A stretch of DNA of 64,000 nucleotides from Actinotalea sp. Marseille-Q4924 (GTDB lineage: Bacteria; Actinomycetota; Actinomycetes; Actinomycetales; Cellulomonadaceae), in the NCBI RefSeq assembly GCF_916618755.1, contig NZ_CAKAKB010000001.1, forward strand, positions 248,001 to 312,000, read 5' to 3'. The translations under genes were made by a program, and so were the position numbers. The notes below the pieces were generated by a model. That model did not search any database. It saw only the letters and a program-made list of their open reading frames with translations, and was not told the origin of the DNA. Within the stretch, counting starts at the first letter, position 1, and every line of letters starts with the position of its first letter. Below, in pieces: positions 43,800-51,323 of the stretch.

Positions 43800-44137
43800 G
43801 CGACGACGCACGCGGCGCCCAGCCCGCGGCCGACGCGGTCGCGGACGCGCTGGGCCGGGTCCCGTCCGTCCGGCTCCATCAAGGGTCGGCGGCGGGCACC
43901 CACCTGCCGGGGCGCCGCGTCCACGGCGTCCGCGTCCACGACGCGGGCGTCGAGGTCCACGTGGCGGCCGTGTGGCCCACGACGGTCGAGGAGGCGGCCC
44001 AGGCCGTCCGCGCGGCCCTGGCGCCCCTGGTGACCGGACGTGTCGACGTCACCATCGACGACGTCGTCCTGGACGACGACCCCCGCTCTGAGGGACTCGG
44101 CCCTGAGGGCACAGCGACGGAGGTTTCCCATGCCTAA
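43796..44137 (+). CDS. Short Asp23-like protein
   Basis: A 113-aa protein starting at a GTG that overlaps the Asp23 stop. Its core (VEVHVAAVWPTTVEEAAQAVRAALAPLVTGRVDVTIDDVVL) follows the last strand-helix-strand unit of the Asp23 fold, while the first half is shortened, so it looks like a reduced paralogue. It could partner the full-length Asp23 proteins on either side. Confidence 0.75.
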   Translation: MSDDARGAQPAADAVADALGRVPSVRLHQGSAAGTHLPGRRVHGVRVHDAGVEVHVAAVWPTTVEEAAQAVRAALAPLVTGRVDVTIDDVVLDDDPRSEGLGPEGTATEVSHA

Positions 44138-44306
44138 GAGCGTCGTCGGTCTGCTGACCGGCCTCCTCGTCACCATCGTGTTCCTGATCGGCGGCTGGTC
44201 GGGCTTCCTGCTCGCCCTGGTGCTGGGCGTCCTCGGGCTGGCGATCGGCGCGCAGCTCGACGGCGACGTCGACATCCCGGACCTGTTCCGGGGTCGCCGT
44301 GGCTGA
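44130..44306 (+). CDS. DUF2273-like small membrane protein
   Basis: A 58-aa protein that is nearly all membrane: SVVGLLTGLLVTIVFLIGGWSGFLLALVLGVLGLAIGAQL gives two tight segments, followed by DGDVDIPDLFRGRRG. DUF2273 proteins accompany Asp23/AmaP genes in other bacteria. The ATG has CGGAGG upstream and overlaps the previous gene. It probably forms part of the membrane anchor complex. Confidence 0.85.
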   Translation: MPKSVVGLLTGLLVTIVFLIGGWSGFLLALVLGVLGLAIGAQLDGDVDIPDLFRGRRG

Positions 44307-44751
44307 GGACGCGGACTCGACGCTGCGCCTGCCGGCCGCGACCGGGGCGACCGCCGCGTCGCCCGGCCGGCCTCCCGGTGGGCGCGTCGAGCCGCTGGAG
44401 GGGCGCGGACGGACGGAGATCGCGGACCGCGTGCTCGAGCGTCTGGCCGCGCGCTTCGCGCTGGAGGTGCCCGGCGTCGTCCGCCACTCCAGCGGTCCGC
44501 CGCTGGGCGGCCTGGGCGAGCACCTGCCGGACGCCTCGGCGGAGTCCGCCGGTGAGCGCGTTCGCGTCAAGCTGCGGCTCGCCGTGCGCTGGGAGACGCC
44601 TGCGCACGAGGTCGCCGCTGCCGTCCGCGAGGACGTGCGTCGGCGCCTGACCGCGGCGACCGGCAAGAGCGTCGACCGTGTCGACGTCGTCGTGGGGGCG
44701 TTGCTGCCCTCGTCGAGGGTGCCCGAGGACACGGGGAGGCGGGTCCAGTGA
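44299..44751 (+). CDS. Asp23/Gls24 family protein, second copy
   Basis: A 150-aa protein with GRTEIADRVLERLAARFALEVPGVV, VRVKLRLAVRWETPAHEVAAAVREDVRRRLTAATGKSVDRVDVVVG. A Gly/Leu insertion (SGPPLGGLGEHLPD) separates the two halves. It is the second full Asp23 domain of the operon. The GTG start overlaps the DUF2273-like gene by eight bases. Confidence 0.85.
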   Translation: MAEDADSTLRLPAATGATAASPGRPPGGRVEPLEGRGRTEIADRVLERLAARFALEVPGVVRHSSGPPLGGLGEHLPDASAESAGERVRVKLRLAVRWETPAHEVAAAVREDVRRRLTAATGKSVDRVDVVVGALLPSSRVPEDTGRRVQ

Positions 44752-45287
44752 CTCCGACGTCCCCTCCCGTCCCGCGCAAGGCGGCCGGTGCCGGCATCAT
44801 CGGGATGCTGCTCGCCGTGCTGCTCGTCGCCCTCGGCATCCTCCTCGTCCACGAGGGCCTCGCCCTCCAGGGCTGGATCGACGGCAGCCCCCTCCTCGAG
44901 GGGGTCCTGTCCCGCAGGGCGGTCGTCGAGCCCGGCCTGCTCACCACGGTGGTCGCCGCCGCACTCGCCCTGCTCGGCCTCTGGCTCCTGGTGACGGCCT
45001 TCCGCCGTGGCCGCCGCCGGGGCGTCGAGCTGGACGCCCGCACGCGCGTGTGGATGAGCCACCGTGACCTGGACCGTCTGGTCACGGGGACGGCCGAGGA
45101 GGTCGACGGCGTCCTGGGTGCCCGGGCCTCCGTCGGACGACGGCGCGCCGTCGTCCATGTCGACACCACGACCCCGGAGGTCCGCGGCGAGGTCGCGGCC
45201 GCCGTCGAGCGTCGGCTGACCGCCCTGGACGGCCGCCCGCGCGTCGACGTCCGGGCCACGCCGCGCCACGAGAGGGAGACACGATGA
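44748..45287 (+). CDS. DUF6286-like membrane protein of the Asp23 operon
   Basis: A 179-aa protein with two transmembrane helices, IIGMLLAVLLVALGILLVHEGLAL and TTVVAAALALLGLWLLVTAF, then a cytoplasmic domain (RVWMSHRDLDRLVTGTAEEVDGVLGARASV...AVVHVDTTTPEVRGEVAAAVERRL). The last part resembles an Asp23/AmaP-type strand-helix unit. It is overlapped by its neighbours on both sides, so the operon is translationally coupled throughout. Confidence 0.82.
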   Translation: MTPTSPPVPRKAAGAGIIGMLLAVLLVALGILLVHEGLALQGWIDGSPLLEGVLSRRAVVEPGLLTTVVAAALALLGLWLLVTAFRRGRRRGVELDARTRVWMSHRDLDRLVTGTAEEVDGVLGARASVGRRRAVVHVDTTTPEVRGEVAAAVERRLTALDGRPRVDVRATPRHERETR

Positions 45288-45868
45288 ACCGGGCCACGTA
45301 TGCCCTGGACAGGGTCGTCCTCACGCTCATCGCGCTGGTCCTGCTGCTCGGTGGCGCGTGGGTCGTCGCCTGGTCGCAGGGGTGGCTGCCCGACGGCTGG
45401 TGGTCGCCCCGGGGCTTCTTCGTCGGGCCCGTCCCGGAGAGCCTGACCGGTGCCGACTGGTGGCCGGTGGCCCTGCTCGTCGGCGGGGCGGTGCTCACCG
45501 TCCTCGGCCTGGTCTGGCTCGTGCGCCACTTCCGCTCGCACGGCGTCGAGGCACTGTCTCTGGTCGGCGATCCGCACGGCGGATCCATGATCGTCCAGGG
45601 CGCCGCCCTGGCGTCGGGAGCTGCGGCCGTCCTCCAGGACAGCGGTCCGGACGTGACCCGGGCACGGGGCTCGCTCGCCGAGCGGCACGGTCGCCTGGTG
45701 GTCGACCTCACGGCCTCGGTCCGTCGGGACGCCGACCTGGAGAAGGTCGCCAGGCTGTGCGACCGGGTGGCTGACGAGGTCGTGCGCACCACCGGGCGGT
45801 CGGACGTCTCGTGCCGGGTGCGGCTCAAGGTCGCCCCGCGCGCAGGCCGCGCCCCCCGCGTCCACTGA
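45284..45868 (+). CDS. amaP: AmaP-like alkaline shock response membrane anchor protein
   Basis: A 194-aa protein with two transmembrane helices (VVLTLIALVLLLGGAWVVAW and VALLVGGAVLTVLGLVWLV) and a cytoplasmic domain (residues 90-190) ending RSDVSCRVRLKVAPRAG. This matches AmaP, the membrane anchor of Asp23 in Staphylococcus. The ATG overlaps the previous stop (ATGA). It is the sixth gene of the cluster. Confidence 0.8.
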   Translation: MNRATYALDRVVLTLIALVLLLGGAWVVAWSQGWLPDGWWSPRGFFVGPVPESLTGADWWPVALLVGGAVLTVLGLVWLVRHFRSHGVEALSLVGDPHGGSMIVQGAALASGAAAVLQDSGPDVTRARGSLAERHGRLVVDLTASVRRDADLEKVARLCDRVADEVVRTTGRSDVSCRVRLKVAPRAGRAPRVH

Positions 45869-45879
45869 ACGGACCGGGG

Positions 45880-46236
45880 GTGCCCGAGCCAGGGTCGGGT
45901 CGGCAGGCGCGCGCCGACGCCGACGCGGCACGACGTCGAGCCCTCCGCGAGCTCGCCCGCCGGCACCACCCCGACCGGGGTGGTGACCACGCCGAGTACG
46001 TCCGGCGCGCGGCCGAGCTGGAGCGGCGCTTCGCCCAGCCCCGGCGGGCGCTGCCGGACGGCCGTGCCTCGATGGTCCGCGTCGAGGCTGCTGCCCGCTG
46101 GCGTCTCGTCGTGCGCCGGCTGCGGCGCCAGGTGCGCCGGTGGCGTCGGCTGCGCACCGCGCGACGTCGGGCGCGCGTCGACGACCTGCTGCGTGGACGC
46201 CGCAGCGCCCGCAGCCGGGGAGGCCGCGGGCGCTGA
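45880..46236 (+). CDS. J-domain-like basic mini-protein
   Basis: A 118-aa, extremely Arg-rich protein. ARRRALRELARRHHPDRGGDHAEYVRRAAELERRF (about residues 17-51 in two pieces) has the HPD tripeptide between two helices, as in J-domain helices II and III, but helix I is missing. The rest is Arg-rich (RRLRRQVRRWRRLRTARRRARVDD), suited to nucleic acid or acidic membrane contact. The GTG start is 11 bp after amaP, so it is likely the last gene of the operon. Cochaperone activity with DnaK is a possibility, not a given. Confidence 0.65.
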   Translation: MPEPGSGRQARADADAARRRALRELARRHHPDRGGDHAEYVRRAAELERRFAQPRRALPDGRASMVRVEAAARWRLVVRRLRRQVRRWRRLRTARRRARVDDLLRGRRSARSRGGRGR

Positions 46237-46271
46237 GGTGGGTGTCGCAGGTGTGGCCGTGGTGCTCGACG

Positions 46272-46676
46272 TCAGCGGGCGCCGACCTGCTCGAGCGCCT
46301 CCCGCGCGGACCGCAGGCGCGCCGCGGCGTCGTCGGCGACCGCGGTCACGCCGGGGTTCGCCGTGACCTCGCTCATGATCTGCGGGTCCAGGAAGTCGAC
46401 GCCGGTGCGACCGGCCCCCAAATCGCGAACGACGACGTTGCACGGCAGCAGGAGACCGATGGTCTCCTCCGCCTGCAGGGCCCGGTGGGCCAGCGGCGGG
46501 TTGCACGCGCCCAGGATCACCTGGCGCGGGATCTCCACGTCGAGCTTCTCCTTGAGGGTCGCCGACATGTCGATCTCGGTGAGCACGCCGAAGCCCTGGT
46601 CCTTGAGGGCAGCACGGGTGGCCTCGACCGCCTCGTCGAACGGACGGTCGAGGACCGTGCTGATCGCGTAGCCCAT
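46272..46676 (-). CDS. DUF302 domain protein
   Basis: A 134-aa protein with the DUF302 pattern MGYAISTVLDRPFDEAVEATRAALKDQGFGVLTEID, VILGACNPPLAHRALQAEETIGLLLPCNVVV and VDFLDPQIM. The ACNP and LPCNVVV cysteines are the conserved pair of this family, which is often encoded with sulfur and redox genes. Its ATG overlaps the thioredoxin stop (ATGA), so it is translationally coupled to it and shares its CstR-type operator. Confidence 0.9.
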   Translation of the reverse strand: MGYAISTVLDRPFDEAVEATRAALKDQGFGVLTEIDMSATLKEKLDVEIPRQVILGACNPPLAHRALQAEETIGLLLPCNVVVRDLGAGRTGVDFLDPQIMSEVTANPGVTAVADDAAARLRSAREALEQVGAR

Positions 46677-47038
46677 CAGGCGTCGGCCTTCGCGAGCTCG
46701 GCGCGGACCTCGTCCATGTCGAGGCCCTGTGCCTGCGTGATGAGGTCCTTGAGCGCGTTGCCGGGCAGCGCGCCGGGCTGGGCGAAGAGCAGGATGCCCT
46801 CGCGGAAGATCATGAGGGTCGGGATCGAGCTGATCCCGGCCTGAGCGGCGAGCATCTGCTCCGCCTCGGTGTCCACCTTGCCGAAGACGACGTCCTGGTG
46901 CTTCTCGGACGCGGCCTCGTAGACGGGGGCGAACATGCGGCACGGGCCGCACCACGCGGCCCACCAGTCCACGAGGACCAGCTTGTCGGACTCGATGGTG
47001 CTCTCGAAGGTCTCGGCGGTCAGGTCGACGGTCGCCAT
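46676..47038 (-). CDS. Thioredoxin
   Basis: A 120-aa thioredoxin with the active site WCGPC (Cys30, Cys33), VDWWAAWCG before it, and SSIPTLMIF with the cis-Pro loop. A C-terminal extension of about 15 residues (GLDMDEVRAELAKADA) matches the Trx/DUF302-linked group. It reduces disulfides and also persulfides. GAGAGGAG precedes the ATG, and the CstR-type palindrome lies about 50 bp upstream. Confidence 0.95.
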   Translation of the reverse strand: MATVDLTAETFESTIESDKLVLVDWWAAWCGPCRMFAPVYEAASEKHQDVVFGKVDTEAEQMLAAQAGISSIPTLMIFREGILLFAQPGALPGNALKDLITQAQGLDMDEVRAELAKADA

Positions 47039-47083
47039 GGGTGCTCCTCTCGGTCGGTGGGGCGCAGCGGTTCCGTGCCGCGC

Positions 47084-47102
47084 ACTATACCCCTGGGGGT
47101 AT
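47084..47102. promoter_or_regulatory. CstR/CsoR-type operator overlapping the thioredoxin -10 box
   Basis: ATACCCC-tg-GGGGTAT (47087-47102) matches the site at 14914 in both half-sites and spacing. On the minus strand it runs into TATAGT (complement of 47084-47089), the same -10 hexamer as at 14927, placed 46 bp before the thioredoxin ATG. Confidence 0.75.
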
Positions 47103-47131
47103 CAACGGAGCGAGGGTGACGAGCATTCCCC

Positions 47132-47165
47132 GGCACCCGCCGCCGCGGTGACGACGGCGGGTGCC
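47132..47165. terminator. Hairpin terminator
   Basis: Perfect 11-bp stem (ggcacccgccg / cggcgggtgcc) with a 12-nt loop just past the stop of the repeat-bearing membrane protein gene. Confidence 0.7.
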
Positions 47166-47172
47166 CGTGCTC

Positions 47173-48204
47173 TCAGGCGCCGAGGCCGACGCGGTCCACG
47201 CGGCGGTGGTAACGCATGCCGGTGATGCCACCCAGGACGGCGCCGGCGAGAGCCGCGACGGCGACGATCAGCGCCACGACGATGCCGACGGTGGTGAGGT
47301 CGCCCTCGTTGACCGGGATCCGCGGGAAGGCGTTCATGTCGGCGAGGACGTTGAACTCGGCACCGGCGACCAGTCCCAGGACGGCGACGGCGATCGCGAT
47401 GACGAGCGCCCACAGCCACACGGCGATGCCCTGCTTGGCGCCGTCGAAGCGCGCCATGCGTCCGGCGACGTAGCCGCCGGCGAAGTACGCCACTAAGATG
47501 ATCACCAGCAGCACGACGGCGCCGGCCCAGCCGACCGTCTCCGCGGAGGCGTTCACGGCCTCCTCCGGCGACGTGTCGGTGCCGAGGCCCAGGGCGGTGC
47601 CGATCGCCGCCGCCAGCGCGGTGAGGATGACGGCGGTGCCCATGGCGGTGAGCCAGCCGAAGAACGCGGCTCCGAACTTCATCCCGCCGAACTCCTCGCG
47701 CTCGCGGGCGACGACGGTCTCGCGGTCCCGCCCGAAGCTGCGCGCGGAGAGGGCGCCGGCGGCGGCCCCGCCGCCGGCGGCCGCGGCCGTGGTCCCGTGA
47801 CCGCGGTCGTCGGTCCGGTCGTCGTGCCGGTCGACGCGGTCGGGGACCCCGTCACGGTCGCGGTCCCGCTCGTCGTAGCGGTCGTCGTGCCGGTCGACGC
47901 GGTCGGGGACCCCGTCGTGGTCGCGGTCCCGACCCTCGTGGCGGTCACCTCTGTCACGGTCGCGGTCCCGACCCTCGTAGCGGTCGTCGTGCCGGTCCAC
48001 CGAGTCCGGGACCCCGTCGTGGTCGCGGTCCTGGGACGGCCCGGTCCCGTGCAGCGGACCCGTGTGCTGGTCGTCGTACCGGGCGGTGTCCCGCGTGCTG
48101 TCGTACGGCGTCCCGTCCTGGCGCGTCTCGTCGGTCCTGCGTTTGCCGTCGCTCGGGCCGGATGCGGCGTGCGCCCCGCCCTGTCGGTCGTCGTGGGTGC
48201 TCAT
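47173..48204 (-). CDS. Membrane protein with Asp/Arg-rich tandem repeats
   Basis: A 343-aa protein. Residues 50-135 are built from repeats of the type DRDxDGVPDxVDRHDDRY, whose DxDxDGVPDxxD core resembles the calcium-binding thrombospondin type 3 motif. A Gly/Ala linker (AAAAGGGAAAGAL) and four transmembrane helices follow (about 185-330), with AYFAGGYVAGRMARFDGAKQG between the second and third. The N-terminal tail is probably cytoplasmic. It lies upstream of nothing obviously linked; a PRC-barrel gene precedes it by 30 bp on the same strand. Confidence 0.8.
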   Translation of the reverse strand: MSTHDDRQGGAHAASGPSDGKRRTDETRQDGTPYDSTRDTARYDDQHTGPLHGTGPSQDRDHDGVPDSVDRHDDRYEGRDRDRDRGDRHEGRDRDHDGVPDRVDRHDDRYDERDRDRDGVPDRVDRHDDRTDDRGHGTTAAAAGGGAAAGALSARSFGRDRETVVAREREEFGGMKFGAAFFGWLTAMGTAVILTALAAAIGTALGLGTDTSPEEAVNASAETVGWAGAVVLLVIILVAYFAGGYVAGRMARFDGAKQGIAVWLWALVIAIAVAVLGLVAGAEFNVLADMNAFPRIPVNEGDLTTVGIVVALIVAVAALAGAVLGGITGMRYHRRVDRVGLGA

Positions 48205-48234
48205 GGGAGTCTCCGTCCGGTGGTTCGGCTGAGG

Positions 48235-48573
48235 TCAGGGTCGGGTCGGGGTGTCGTCGAAGCCGTAGTGACGCAGGAGGAGCGACTCGTCCTCCGGTGA
48301 CAGGCGGCCGTCGTCGTCGTCGATGCGCGGCGCAGCCTGGACGAGGTCCCGGCCGTAGGGCACCCGCAGGGCGTCGCCGTCGAGCTCCGCGCCGTCCAGG
48401 GGGACGAACCGCTCCCCCCGGCTGAGACGGCCCACGCTGACCAGGCCCCAGGAGGGTCGACCGGTCGAGCCGTCGAGGAAGACGTCGCGCAGCGTGCCGA
48501 GCCGTTCGCCGTCGGGGCCCGTCACCGGCCCGCCGTGCATGGCGACCGCCTGGATCTCGTCCGCGGTGATCAC
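48235..48573 (-). CDS. PRC-barrel domain protein
   Basis: A 112-aa protein with VTGPDGERLGTLRDVFLDGSTGRPSWGLVSVGRLSRGERFVPLDGAEL, a full PRC-barrel sheet, and a C-terminal acidic tail ending DESLLLRHYGFDD. Stand-alone PRC-barrel proteins bind RNA or partner proteins or respond to stress in actinobacteria. GAGGGAGGAG precedes the start. It probably shares a transcript with the repeat-bearing membrane protein. Confidence 0.9.
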   Translation of the reverse strand: MITADEIQAVAMHGGPVTGPDGERLGTLRDVFLDGSTGRPSWGLVSVGRLSRGERFVPLDGAELDGDALRVPYGRDLVQAAPRIDDDDGRLSPEDESLLLRHYGFDDTPTRP

Positions 48574-48818
48574 GTCACTCCTCCCTCGTGCAGAACCCTG
48601 GCCGACCTGTGTCCTCGCTGGTCACCCTGTCCGTCACCGGGTCGGTGCCGCCCGGGGCCGGAGGAGCGCCCGTACCCTCGAACGTACGAGCGGTGAGGGG
48701 GGTCGGCAACCGGAGAGATCGTCCGTGGCCTGTGCGGTCGGCCGGGGTGGACCGCCGGCCCGCGCCCGGCGTGACCTTCGGCCCTACCGCCGGCGCGCCC
48801 GCGGCGGACGATGGGTGC

Positions 48819-51176
48819 GTGGCCGCCGCAGCCGCGCAGGAGCGGGGGAGCCTGCTCCTGCTCGTCGTCTCGGGCGCGCTCCTCGCCGCGGGTGGTGGGG
48901 CGTGGTGGGCCGGTGCGGCCGGAGCGGCCGAGATCCTGTGGCTCGCGGCGGGCCTGCTCGGTCTGGCGTTCGCGATAGCCACCACGGCACGCGCAGCGCG
49001 CGAGCGCCGTCCGACCGTGGACGTCATCGCCGTGCTCGCCCTGGTGGGCGCCCCGGCCGTCGGCGAGCCGTTCGCGGGGGCGGTCATCGCGGTCATGCTC
49101 GCGTCCGGTCAGGCGCTGGAGGCCCGCGCCTCGGCCCGCGCCCGACGCGAGCTGTCGCTGCTGGTGCAGCGTGCGCCGCGCCGGGCGCGCCTGCGCGCCG
49201 GCGGCACGGTGCGGGACGTGCCGGCGGAGGACGTGGTGCCCGGCGACGTCGTCGTCGTGGCCGCCGGTGAGGTGGTGCCCGTCGACGGACGGCTGCTCAC
49301 CCCCGCGGTGCTCGACGAGGCCGCACTGACCGGTGAGCCGCTGCCCGTGGAGCGCGCGCCGGGTGAGGACGTCCGCAGCGGCGTCGTCAACGCGGGCGGC
49401 CAGGCGGAGCTCGTGGCGACGGCGACGGCAGGCGCCTCCACGTACGCCGGGATCGTGCGGCTGGTCGAGTCCGCGCAGGCGTCGTCGGCGCCGTTCGTGC
49501 GTGCGGCCGACCGGGTGGCGGTCCTCTTCGTGCCGCTGACCCTCGCGGTCGCCGGTGCGGCATGGCTGCTGTCCGGGGACCCGGTCCGCGCGGTCGCCGT
49601 GCTCGTCGTCGCGACGCCGTGCCCCCTGCTGCTCGCGGCCCCGATCGCCGTCGTGTCGGGCATCTCCCGCGCGGCGCGGCTCGGCGTCGTGGTGCGCGGC
49701 GGGGGTCCGCTGGAGCGCCTCGCGGGCGCCCGGGTGGTGCTGTTCGACAAGACGGGGACGATCACGCAGGGCCGCCCGGTGGTGAGCGCCGTGCTGGTGC
49801 CGCCGGCCGGTGGGGCGGGCGCCCCGAGCCGCGACGCGACCGCGCGCGCCGCGGGGCTCGACGCCGACGAGGTGCTGCGCCTGGCCGCGTCCCTGGACCA
49901 GATGTCTCCGCACGTCCTGGCCGGCGCGATCGTGGCGGCGGCCTTGCGGCGCGGTCTGACGCTCTCCGTGCCGACCGGGCTCGAGGAGGTCCACGGCCAC
50001 GGGCTGCGCGGGCGGGTCGACGGCGTGGCGGTGCAGGTCGGCCGGGCCGGCTGGGTGGGCGGCGACGCGGGTGCGCAGGACGCGTGGGTCCGCCGCGTCC
50101 GACGTCGGGCCGCGCTGGACGGCGCCCTCACCGTCTTCGTGGGGGTCGACGGGAGGACCGCCGGTGCGGTGCTGCTGGTGGACCCCGTCCGCGCGGACGC
50201 ACCACGGACCGTCCGGGTGCTGAGGGCCGCCGGCGTGCGCCGGGTCGTGCTGCTCACCGGTGACCGGTGGGACACGGCCCGGGCGGTGGGCCGGGTCGTC
50301 GGCGTCGACGAGGTCGTCGCGGAGCAGGACCCCGCCGGCAAGCTCCAGGTCATCCGCTCCGAGGCGGGCCACGGCACGACCGTCATGGTGGGGGACGGGG
50401 TCAACGACGCCCCGGCCCTCGCGGCGGCGGACGTCGGTGTGGCGCTCGCGGCGCGTGGTGCCACGGCGTCGTCGGAGGCCGCGGACGTGGTGCTGACCAC
50501 CGACCGCGTCGACGCGCTCGCCGACGCGATCACCGTGGCCCGGCGCGCGCGGCGCATCGCGCTGCAGGCGGTCGTCGTCGGGATGGGGCTGTCGCTCGTG
50601 GCGTTGGGGGCGGCGGCGGGGGGCCTGCTGCGGCCGGCGGTCGGTGCCGTGGTGCAGGAGGGGATCGACGTGCTGGCGATCGCGGTCGCGCTGCGCGCCG
50701 TCGTCCCGCCGCGCTCGCGCCGACGGCTCAGCCCGGCCGACACGCAGGCCGCCACGGAGCTGTGGGCCGAGCACGACGCCGTCCTGCGCGTCGTCGAGCA
50801 GGTGCGTGCCGTCGCCGACGCCCTGGAGGAGCCCGATGACGCCGCGGCGGACCTCGGCGGCGCCCGCGCCCTGCTGGAGCTGCTCGAGACGGACCTGGTG
50901 CGGCACGAGCAGCACGACGAGGCGGTCCTCGTGCCCCTGCTGACCCGGGCGCTCGGCGGGCACGACGAGACGGCAGCGCTGAGCCGCACGCACGCGGAGA
51001 TCGAGCAGGAGGTCGTGCGCCTGCGGCACCTGCTCGACGGACTGCCGGACGCCGAGGCGACCGCGGACGACGTCGTCGAGCTGCGGCGAGTCCTCTACGG
51101 CCTGTACGCGGTGCTCCGGCTCCACGACGCGCTGGAGCGCGAGACGGCGGCGGGCCTGGTCCCGCACGGCGCATGA
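48819..51176 (+). CDS. P1B-5-type metal ATPase with C-terminal hemerythrin-like domain
   Basis: About 785 aa. The membrane motif is TPCPLLLAAP (about residue 266), not CPC, SPC or CPH; the T/S-PCP form is the mark of the P1B-5 group. TGE, DKTGTITQG (Asp about 310) and GDGVNDAPAL (about 525) are complete. Residues 646-780 form a hemerythrin-like helical domain with ordered His/Glu residues (WAEHDAVL, RHEQHDEAVLVP, RTHAEIEQE, LRLHDALERE). Known P1B-5 pumps (Nia type) export Ni and Fe. The GTG start has GACGAT six bases upstream; in-frame sequence back to 48588 is probably untranslated. Confidence 0.85.
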   Translation: MAAAAAQERGSLLLLVVSGALLAAGGGAWWAGAAGAAEILWLAAGLLGLAFAIATTARAARERRPTVDVIAVLALVGAPAVGEPFAGAVIAVMLASGQALEARASARARRELSLLVQRAPRRARLRAGGTVRDVPAEDVVPGDVVVVAAGEVVPVDGRLLTPAVLDEAALTGEPLPVERAPGEDVRSGVVNAGGQAELVATATAGASTYAGIVRLVESAQASSAPFVRAADRVAVLFVPLTLAVAGAAWLLSGDPVRAVAVLVVATPCPLLLAAPIAVVSGISRAARLGVVVRGGGPLERLAGARVVLFDKTGTITQGRPVVSAVLVPPAGGAGAPSRDATARAAGLDADEVLRLAASLDQMSPHVLAGAIVAAALRRGLTLSVPTGLEEVHGHGLRGRVDGVAVQVGRAGWVGGDAGAQDAWVRRVRRRAALDGALTVFVGVDGRTAGAVLLVDPVRADAPRTVRVLRAAGVRRVVLLTGDRWDTARAVGRVVGVDEVVAEQDPAGKLQVIRSEAGHGTTVMVGDGVNDAPALAAADVGVALAARGATASSEAADVVLTTDRVDALADAITVARRARRIALQAVVVGMGLSLVALGAAAGGLLRPAVGAVVQEGIDVLAIAVALRAVVPPRSRRRLSPADTQAATELWAEHDAVLRVVEQVRAVADALEEPDDAAADLGGARALLELLETDLVRHEQHDEAVLVPLLTRALGGHDETAALSRTHAEIEQEVVRLRHLLDGLPDAEATADDVVELRRVLYGLYAVLRLHDALERETAAGLVPHGA

Positions 51177-51180
51177 CGTG

Positions 51181-51240
51181 GCCGGCGGAGACATGGCCGG
51201 CGGAGACATGGCCGGCGGGGACATTGCCGGCGGAGACATG
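51181..51240 (+). repeat. 15-bp tandem repeat, four copies
   Basis: gccggcggagacatg is repeated at 51181, 51196, 51211 (two substitutions) and 51226, with degenerate half-copies at both ends. The period is a multiple of three, so it stays open in all frames: AGGDM on plus, AMSPP on minus. It follows the ATPase gene and lies before the phospholipid operon. Confidence 0.9.
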
Positions 51241-51310
51241 GCCGGGCGTGACGGGGCCCGCGGCCGCGGCTTCACCCTGCGGGGCCGTCCCGGGCGGGGG
51301 CCCGCGGGTC

Positions 51311-51316
51311 TAGGTT
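51311..51316 (+). promoter_or_regulatory. -10 box TAGGTT, leaderless promoter
   Basis: TAGGTT, seven bases (ctgcacc), then the GTG at 51324. Confidence 0.5.
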
Positions 51317-51323
51317 CTGCACC

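Noticed and set aside
48588-48818. N-terminal extension of the P1B-5 ATPase
   Set aside because: The 77 extra residues have no family similarity, and a leaderless-type hexamer precedes the GTG at 48819. I treat the stretch as the divergent promoter region.
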